Shown here one piece after another: positions 58,243 through 64,000 of a DNA stretch of 64,000 bases (position 1 is the stretch's first letter; every line of letters starts with the position of its first letter). Below the pieces are notes generated by a model. That model worked only from the letters and a program-made list of their open reading frames with translations. It was not told the DNA's origin and ran no database searches. Source of the DNA: Gambelia wislizenii. Taxonomy: Eukaryota > Chordata > Lepidosauria > Squamata > Crotaphytidae. The position numbers were made by a program, and so were the translations under genes. The DNA lies in assembly GCA_030847615.1 (NCBI GenBank), contig JAUMIR010000005.1, positions 173,504,596 through 173,568,595 on the forward strand, in the 5' to 3' direction.

Positions 58243-58440
58243 TAACATGCAGCTCTCATGAACTGAGCAGTTGGTGAGAGGTGAGGGCTTATATGGACCA
58301 GCGGTGAAAGGGGTGGAGCTACTGCCCAAAAGTTTGAATTGAGTTTTCTGGAAGTTTCCAAAGTGCTCTGCGCAGGCGCAAGATTAACCCATTGTGTTGA
58401 ATTCACAGAAGACCACTTGAAGAACTATAGTTACAAGTAA
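58243..58440 (-). repeat. Right inverted terminal repeat of DIRS copy 3
   Basis: Inverted partner of 56727-56897. The outer part (from about 58395) also pairs with the internal complementary region. Confidence 0.87.
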
Positions 58441-59038
58441 GTAACCCGTTCCTGTGTTCTGTGGTTGCATGAGAACAAGGGACCAGTTGGCATATTGCTT
58501 GCAATATATAGAGCGGTACCATCATTCTTGGGATTGTGTTTTCCAGGAGGTATGGGGCAGTGGAAGAAAGAACTTGGTTGCGCAAGCTGCCTATTCCTCA
58601 CACTACCCTGGATACAAATTAGTGTGCCTACTAGGGAGTAATATATGTTAAGCATATGCATAGGTTAGCTCTTTTTTTACTGTTTCTTTTAAGCTGGATA
58701 TCCAGAAAGGTTGTTCTAGCCATAATTATATTTACAAGTCCAGTTTAAGCACTATTCCTTGCCCTTTTGTAGTATAATATAGATAAACTAGGTGTACCTA
58801 ACATAACATACGGTACGTGGTGGTGCGTTAAGGGTGAGTCGCTCTGTTGCCCTACCACTGCCACCAGTTGATTGCCTGGGTCCCATCGCAGTGGCAGCAG
58901 AGGCACCCACGCAATATCAAAACCCATATCAAAAGTTGGTCTAGTTCAATAACAGAGTAAATAATGTCTCCTATTCCAAAAATCCAATTAATTAGTTGGG
59001 AGGTCCATCTTCACTGACTCAATTCTTACAAAATAAAC

Positions 59039-59098
<60 letters not shown>
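59039..59098. repeat. (CT)n-(AT)n compound microsatellite
   Basis: About 12 CT units, then about 17 AT units, immediately before the left arm of the 59113-61155 unit. Confidence 0.95.
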
Positions 59099-59101
<3 letters not shown>

Positions 59102-59112
59102 TATGTTTCCTT

Positions 59113-61155
59113 TCCCAGTGTGCTGATTGGCGGCTTAGGAAACATACCCAACCAGTCCCCTCACTCCCTCAGCCAATCACCACCCACATACAAATTCCCT
59201 GTCCACCTCACAATCCAGTCCTGCCACTTAATCTGCATCTACACGCCTCCAGCCTCACAAGGGCCTCTCACTCCCTCAGCCAGTCACCACCCACATGTAA
59301 AAAAATGCATTATTTTTTCCTAAAATAATACCATGTAGCTGAACCATGTGAAAGGAAACACTGCCACTCCAAGCTCCATGCTGCATAACCACTTGAAACC
59401 CTAGCAGGGCACATACGAATACTAATAAAATTACCCCAGTGGCTCTTAACTTTTTCTTTACCAGGGACCCACTTGAAATATATTTTGTTGCCATGGACCC
59501 CCAGGACTTTAGATTTAAAACAATAACAACAACAACAGTAGTAATACAATTACACCATCTATGAATTCTTCCCTCAGAGGCACTGGAGTGGGAGGGAAGA
59601 CTTTTCCCCTCCTTCCTGCAAGTTTGTGGCTGGAGTGGATTGAATGGCAATGCGCCAGCCAAGCCAGACAGCCTTTTCCTTGGCTCCTGTCACATGGCCA
59701 CTCCACTGCAGGCAGGAGATGGTCTGAGCAGCCTTCAAGCCTTTGCAGATCCTCCGTGAGGACATTGAGGACCCATGGGAGTCCCTGGACCCCAGGTTAA
59801 GAACCCCTGTCTAGATACTTGGTGAAAGTAACATGCAAAAACTCTGCCTTGTTTAGAAAAGAGGGGTCCTTGTCTACCAGTTGTTACAATAGAAATGAAT
59901 AGAAAAGGGACCAAAGGAATATCTCCAGCAAGGGCTGGAATGGTCACCTCTAACTTTTTTTCGTGAGTCTTTGGGCTCGCCTTTGCCCCACCCGCAGACT
60001 GCAGAACCTCAAACGTCTGCTCCGACGCCAGCTGCCCTATGAGGGCAGCATGCTGGATTATCATTGGGGGGTGGGTGGGCGGCGGCCAATGAGAGCCCAC
60101 TTTGCTCCATTCTATTCCTCCTACCTCACCAGCTTTGGCTCCTTCCACCAGCCAGAGGAGGGTTTTTTTAGCAGACAGCAGCCCATCAGGTGCAGGATTT
60201 GTAAATAAAGCCTTTCTCCCCATGGGAAGCAGAGCCAGGGGCAGCCAGAGGACTCCAAGGGGTCCCCTAAGGAGGAGAAAGAGGGCCTAGAACTCCAGGA
60301 CAGCCTCCCACCTCCTTTCCACCCCTTTCCAGGTTTTTTTGGGGGGGGGCAGCCTGTAAGTTCCTTGGCAGAAGGCATCCACTCAGAATAGGCTCACAGA
60401 GAGCCACCTGGCACAGCCTGGGGACAAACTAACCCAGGAGTAGCCAAAACAGCAGAACTTTGCAGCAGAAAGGGCACAAAAACAGAGGCCTCAGCTAGCC
60501 TAGCAGCTGTTCCACAGCTCTGACTCACTTTCACACACAAAAAAAACTTACAGACAGCAAGGTTCATCCAAAAATATCTTGAGGTCTTTTATCTTCAGTT
60601 TCAATATAAACAAATGCAGCATATACACATCAAACCTCATTAACAAACTCAACAGCAACACTCCTCTTTCTCCACAACACCATCCCACACACAGTGTATT
60701 GTGTGCTTTGGCTATATAAGAGTGTTTGCTAATCATCCCTCTGCCTAGCCACAGCTGTGAAGAAACCCACTTCAGCTGGGCTAGTCTGTGGTCTGTTGCA
60801 TTTAAAGCAATATTATCCTGACAGAAGGAGGGGGGAAAGGGCTCAGGTTTTTGAGTGCAGAATGAGTGAAGAGCAGAGGAAGGGGGGAAACCTACCCTGC
60901 AAGGTAGGACAGGAGGAAAAAGAAGAAAGAAGAGGGTGGGGGACACATAGAAAGTAACATTTTTTCCCCGTGCATGCATGCATATTAAGGAAGCAAGGGG
61001 AGCTGGCTGAGTAGTTACTGCAGCTCAGTGGGCAAAGATGTGGCTGTAGGCCAAGAAGGTGGTGCTGAAAAAGCCCCCAAGCTGCTGATTGGCTGGCCAA
61101 TGGAGTACTATGATTGGTTGGGTATGTTTTCTAAGCGGCCAATCAGCACACTGGG
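59113..61155. mobile_element. 2-kb unit bounded by 41-bp inverted repeats
   Basis: 59113-59153 (starts TCCCAGTGTGCTGATTGGC, ends AACATACCCAACC) and 61115-61155 are inverted with 39 of 41 positions matching. AT-rich microsatellites adjoin both outer sides. The interior has no recognised transposase and carries a nested hAT-like MITE. Probably a non-autonomous DNA transposon; the class is unknown. Confidence 0.6.
59437..59809. mobile_element. hAT-like MITE
   Basis: The ends CAGTGGCTCTTAAC and GTTAAGAACCCCTG are inverted. Inner words ACCAGGGACCCACTTGA and AGTCCCTGGACCCC also pair. This is the common vertebrate hAT-MITE end type (CAGTGGTTCTTAAC). No clean 8-bp duplication was found. Confidence 0.6.
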
Positions 61156-61630
61156 AATGTGTGAGAATTATAAGAGAATTATATATAGATATATATAGAT
61201 ATATATAGATGTTGACTCAAAGAGTGCCATGACTGTTGGTTGCAGTAAGCAAGATATATACTATATTAGTTGTCAAATATCACTTATGTTGCAACATTGC
61301 TTCTTCCTACCCAAACATTTTTCAGTACACCTAAGCCCTTTCATGTTCTCACATATGAGGAATCACAGTTCCAAATTGCTTGTGCTTTAAAAAAAATTGT
61401 GTATCTTTACATGCCACGTTATATTACAGTATTAGCTGGTGAATTTGGGGTGAGGTAGGGGAGATAGGCACTGCACCATGATCAAAGCCTGCCTGTTTGA
61501 ACAATGTGCCATTACCAGTATGCACAAAGTAGAATGGGACACACAGGTAGTAGCTTTGACAAGGGTTTTCTAAAATCTAGTATGCTTTTCTGACAACCTG
61601 CAAAGCTATTTAATAATTGCTTGTTTTCAG

Positions 61631-61713
61631 ATTCCTGGATTCTGTAGACTTGACAGAAAGTGAGCATTCAGAAACACCATCTTTTCCAGAACTTGAGACC
61701 ACATATATTCCAT
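61631..61713 (+). CDS. POT1: POT1 coding exon: linker after OB2, part 1
   Basis: 83 bp. The first base completes the Ala codon from 55922 and the exon ends with the first base of a codon. Encodes FLDSVDLTESEHSETPSFPE then LETTYIP. The spacing and the LDSxDLTxxxHS pattern match mammalian POT1 (LESANLTANQHS), although this linker is poorly conserved. The acceptor is TTGTTTTCAG (to 61630) and the donor GTAAGATG starts at 61714. An upstream ATG-initiated frame from 61617 is only read-through. Confidence 0.92.
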
Positions 61714-62291
61714 GTAAGATGTGTATTATTATTTTAAAAACTTTCTTTTCTTTTCATTGTGTAGACATAGCATTCAAAAGATTCCAGAAATATAAACTAT
61801 GGCCTTATTTGGTCTTAACACAGATAGGATTTTGGTCAGAGCAGCCAAGTTGGGCAAGCAGATTTGAATATATGTGGAATATTGCTTTCTTTGTCATCTT
61901 CTGTGTGAGAGAATCATAAGAATCTATGCAGATAATGTGATAATCAAGCCAAATGGTTATTTTAAAACTAGTCACAGATTGTTTGAAATAGCATTTAAGA
62001 ATACCAAAAGCCTTGTTTTAAGGAATGTTTTAATCTTTTTTTGCATTGCTTTGGGAGCCCTTGTGAGAGGTGACAGAGACATTTAATAAATAAATAATCT
62101 ACATATGGAAACATGGCCAATCTAATCTAAAAAGAGATCAGCAGAAATGCCATAGGTAGTCGTGTGCATAGATGTTGTTGCTTGTCCATGAAACTTTTTG
62201 TTGTCGTAAAACAAACGTTTCTTAGACTTTATTCTGAAATGTATAATGGCATTTTTTAAAGAAAATGAATACCCGTTTTCTTTTTTCAAAG

Positions 62292-62333
62292 TAGGATCCT
62301 GTTTGGATAGATGCCAACAGTTATCTGTTACAG
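62292..62333 (+). CDS. POT1: POT1 micro-exon: linker after OB2, part 2
   Basis: 42 bp. Two bases complete a Leu codon (T from 61713 plus TA), then GSCLDRCQQLSVT, then one base of the next codon. RCQQLSxT is nearly identical to the mammalian ERCQQLSAT segment, which fixes the frame. The acceptor is CTTTTTTCAAAG (to 62291). Using the next possible AG, two bases on, would create a stop, which supports the chosen site. The donor GTAGGAAT starts at 62334. Confidence 0.9.
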
Positions 62334-63525
62334 GTAGGAATCTCCTGTTCAGTTTATCACAGATCTATATTAGTTCTGCCCAAACAGTTGGGCTTCCTGC
62401 CATCCCCTCTGCACTGCAGCCTACTGTGTCACCAGGAAGTTGTCATTTCTGCATAGGAGTCACTCCTTAGAATGGTGTGGAATTTGCCATGGTCAGACTG
62501 TAATGGGGTGAACATCAACCAAAATGGGAAGACGGAGTTGAAATTCCTTTCTGTTTACTTAGGCACCCTTGTCTCTAAGGTAGGGATTTTTGAGAAATTT
62601 GATCTTTGCAAATTCTAATAGGTGCTGATCTGGTCTGTATCTCATCCGCTACTGTGTGGCTTGGAACTTAGTCATCCACTGATTTTCTTTTTCCCAAGTA
62701 TATGTATACCAAGAGAAATTAGTATCTGTACATGTGATGCAATCCACAGGTTCCCTGTGTCACTGCATCCTGTGAACACCCCTTAATTGCCCCTTTATCC
62801 AGCTGCCACAACCCCTTAATCACAAAATTAACCCTTTAAACGCAGCCCAAGGGGAGATTGCTGATTGGTGTCTGTGTCTACCTTCCCCCCTCCTTTCGCT
62901 CTGAGAGAGGAGGAGAAAGACTGAGTTAAAAAAAGGCACATGTAAGCATCAGCTGGAAGAAAAATTAGAAAAGCTTCTTTATTCTAAGCAGAGTTCATAA
63001 TAGGAGGATATCTCTTTCATGGGAGACTTCTCTCAGTTGTTACCAGTTACAGATTACAGTAGAGATAGTTATTCAGCCAAGTCAGAAAATAAACATAATT
63101 CCCTGGCACGCCTAAGATCAACATTCCCTCAAGACTTAAAGTCTGTGGTTCAGTGCTCTGGCTTCCAGGAATTGGGAGTCTAGGCTTTTCAGCCCAATGT
63201 GGGCTGAAGCAGACTAGAATACTCTTTGTTCTTCTCCCTCCTTGTACTCTTCAAGGAGTATTTATTACCTCTTCTTTGAAGGCTCTGGAAGGATGATGTT
63301 CTGTAATTCCTCATTTGGTCATTTGTCCCTGCTGAGCTGTGACATCTGTGATGATGCTGACCCCAATAAATGTAATTTTACCTCAGTACCTAGTTAACCC
63401 TTTGTTTACCTGATTGTTGTGCTGGCCAGATAACGAGGAGATTCCATTAAAACAGTGTATATATGTCATTTTTAATGTGGATTTTAAAAAAAAGTTTAAT
63501 GCAGAAATGCAACAGATCTGTGTAT
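62334..63525 (+). other. POT1: POT1 intron, start of the next intron
   Basis: No further POT1 exon was recognised. 62730-63350 has features of an LTR read on the minus strand (TGTGATG start, CTTCTTTATTC polyadenylation-type context) but no clean target duplication. Confidence 0.6.
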
Positions 63526-64000
63526 GTCTCTCTCTGGCTTTTCTTCGCAAACGAAGATTTAGGAAGGATTCATCCCGCACTTTCTGCAAGCACGCTGATG
63601 ACTAAAAAGGCCAATCCAAGATAAACAAGCCCAGTTGCAGAAAGCACAGCAGAAGGTCTCCTTGGGTGATGTTTCTGGGTTGTGATTCTTTCTGCGTTGT
63701 CGTTTCTCTTCAAGACCTGTTCGGCGTGAGTTCTCAAATAAGGCTGCAGCATTGTGGATAGTGCATCTCCTTGCCTCCCGATGTGAGGCCAGGGCGGACC
63801 ATTGTTGGTGATCAATTTGGCTGAGCCTGTTGTTTCAGGGAGTCCTTGTGTTGTTTTTTTGGAGCGCTCCTCTTACGCTGATCTGTGGCGAGTTCACGGT
63901 AGAGTACTATTTTGGGGAGGCGATGGTCCTCCATCCTAGAAACATGCCCTGCCCAGTGCAGCTTTATTCTCAATATCATGGCCTCAATGCTGGTGATCCC
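63526..64000 (-). pseudogene. Second copy of the zinc-finger LINE, C-terminal part, cut by the window end
   Basis: From TCTCTCTGGCTTTTCTTCGC onward it follows 48719-49200 with scattered differences and a few small indels. Minus-strand coding covers the zinc-finger-like tail and the region before it, with several frame breaks. It continues past 64000, so its 5' extent is unknown. Confidence 0.85.

Larger units (their letters stand above)
56727..58440 (+). mobile_element. DIRS-like element copy 3, reduced to recombinase between inverted repeats
   Basis: Inverted terminal repeats at 56727-56897 and 58243-58440 share CACAATGGGTTAATC, GAAACTTCCAGAAA, CTCAATTCAAA, CCCATATAAG and CACCTCTCACCAACTGCTC. 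A tyrosine recombinase region lies between them, and an internal complementary region (58141-58200) precedes the right repeat. gag, RT, RNase H and methyltransferase are absent, leaving a 1.7-kb element. The recombinase has stops. Confidence 0.87.
55923..61630 (+). other. POT1: POT1 intron at the OB2/linker border
   Basis: 5.7-kb intron holding DIRS copy 3 (56727-58440) and a 2-kb unit with inverted ends (59113-61155) that contains an hAT-like MITE. 55923-56726 and 58460-59030 show no gene. Confidence 0.85.
20288..62333 (+). other. POT1: POT1 gene, partial (six internal coding exons)
   Basis: POT1 is the shelterin subunit that binds telomeric single-stranded G-strand DNA through two N-terminal OB folds and joins the complex through TPP1. 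Six exons read in order as one protein of about 290 residues, collinear with roughly residues 42-334 of mammalian POT1. Exon phases agree at every junction: 20418 ends on a codon, 27308 and 40862 also, 55922 ends after two bases, and 61713 and 62333 each end after one. Introns are about 6.6, 13.4, 14.9, 5.7 and 0.6 kb; their bulk is transposon sequence. The start codon exon lies upstream or was missed. The C-terminal OB/Holliday-junction-resolvase-like region lies downstream of the window. All splice sites are GT/AG and no exon has an internal stop, so the gene looks functional. Confidence 0.96.

Noticed and set aside
62730..63350. Candidate LTR on the minus strand
   Set aside because: It begins TGTGATG and has a polyadenylation-like context, but no matching end with a target duplication and no second copy in the window.

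Overview
The window is vertebrate nuclear DNA, most likely from a lizard (squamate). It combines tRNA-derived SINEs with a BovB-type tail (Sauria SINE type), a BovB fragment, L2/CR1-clade and L1 LINEs, three DIRS-like elements, a Penelope-like fragment and many TA-flanked MITEs. The species cannot be told from sequence alone. There are no bacterial operons, CRISPR arrays or tRNA genes.

The only host gene I can support is POT1 (protection of telomeres 1), on the + strand. Six consecutive coding exons are visible: 20288-20418, 27018-27308, 40707-40862, 55759-55922, 61631-61713 and 62292-62333. They have consistent reading phases and GT/AG borders. They cover the end of the first OB fold, the second OB fold and the start of the linker. 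The N-terminal exon(s), roughly the first 41 residues, were not found, and the C-terminal half lies beyond 64000.

1-20287, upstream or first-intron DNA: MITEs at both ends of the stretch; a 5-kb DIRS-like element (2480-7490) with inverted terminal repeats, broken gag and RT/RNase H/methyltransferase genes and a nested solo LTR; a SINE; two L2/CR1-clade LINEs, one carrying an L1 tail with an 18-bp target duplication; and a possible TIR element at 16061-17097.

Intron 20419-27017: a long pyrimidine-rich tract, two SINEs, a second solo LTR of the same family with a perfect 5-bp duplication, and a Penelope-like GIY-YIG endonuclease remnant whose 3' end carries a hammerhead-ribozyme-like motif. 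Intron 27309-40706: a 1.5-kb MITE with giant hairpins, a BovB fragment split by a MITE, and a nearly full-length but dead L1 (33568-40227) with tandem monomers in its 5' region. Intron 40863-55758: a second DIRS-like element, a SINE, MITEs, and a 5'-truncated LINE whose C-terminus is zinc-finger-like. Intron 55923-61630: a third DIRS-like element reduced to its tyrosine recombinase between inverted repeats, and a 2-kb unit bounded by 41-bp inverted repeats. The window ends inside a second copy of the zinc-finger LINE.

All transposon genes seen are broken. The most informative points are the hammerhead motif, three DIRS relics that each lost a different part of the element, the palindrome-filled MITE family, and possible substitutions at telomeric-DNA contact positions of POT1. 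I found no evidence for an unknown multi-gene system.
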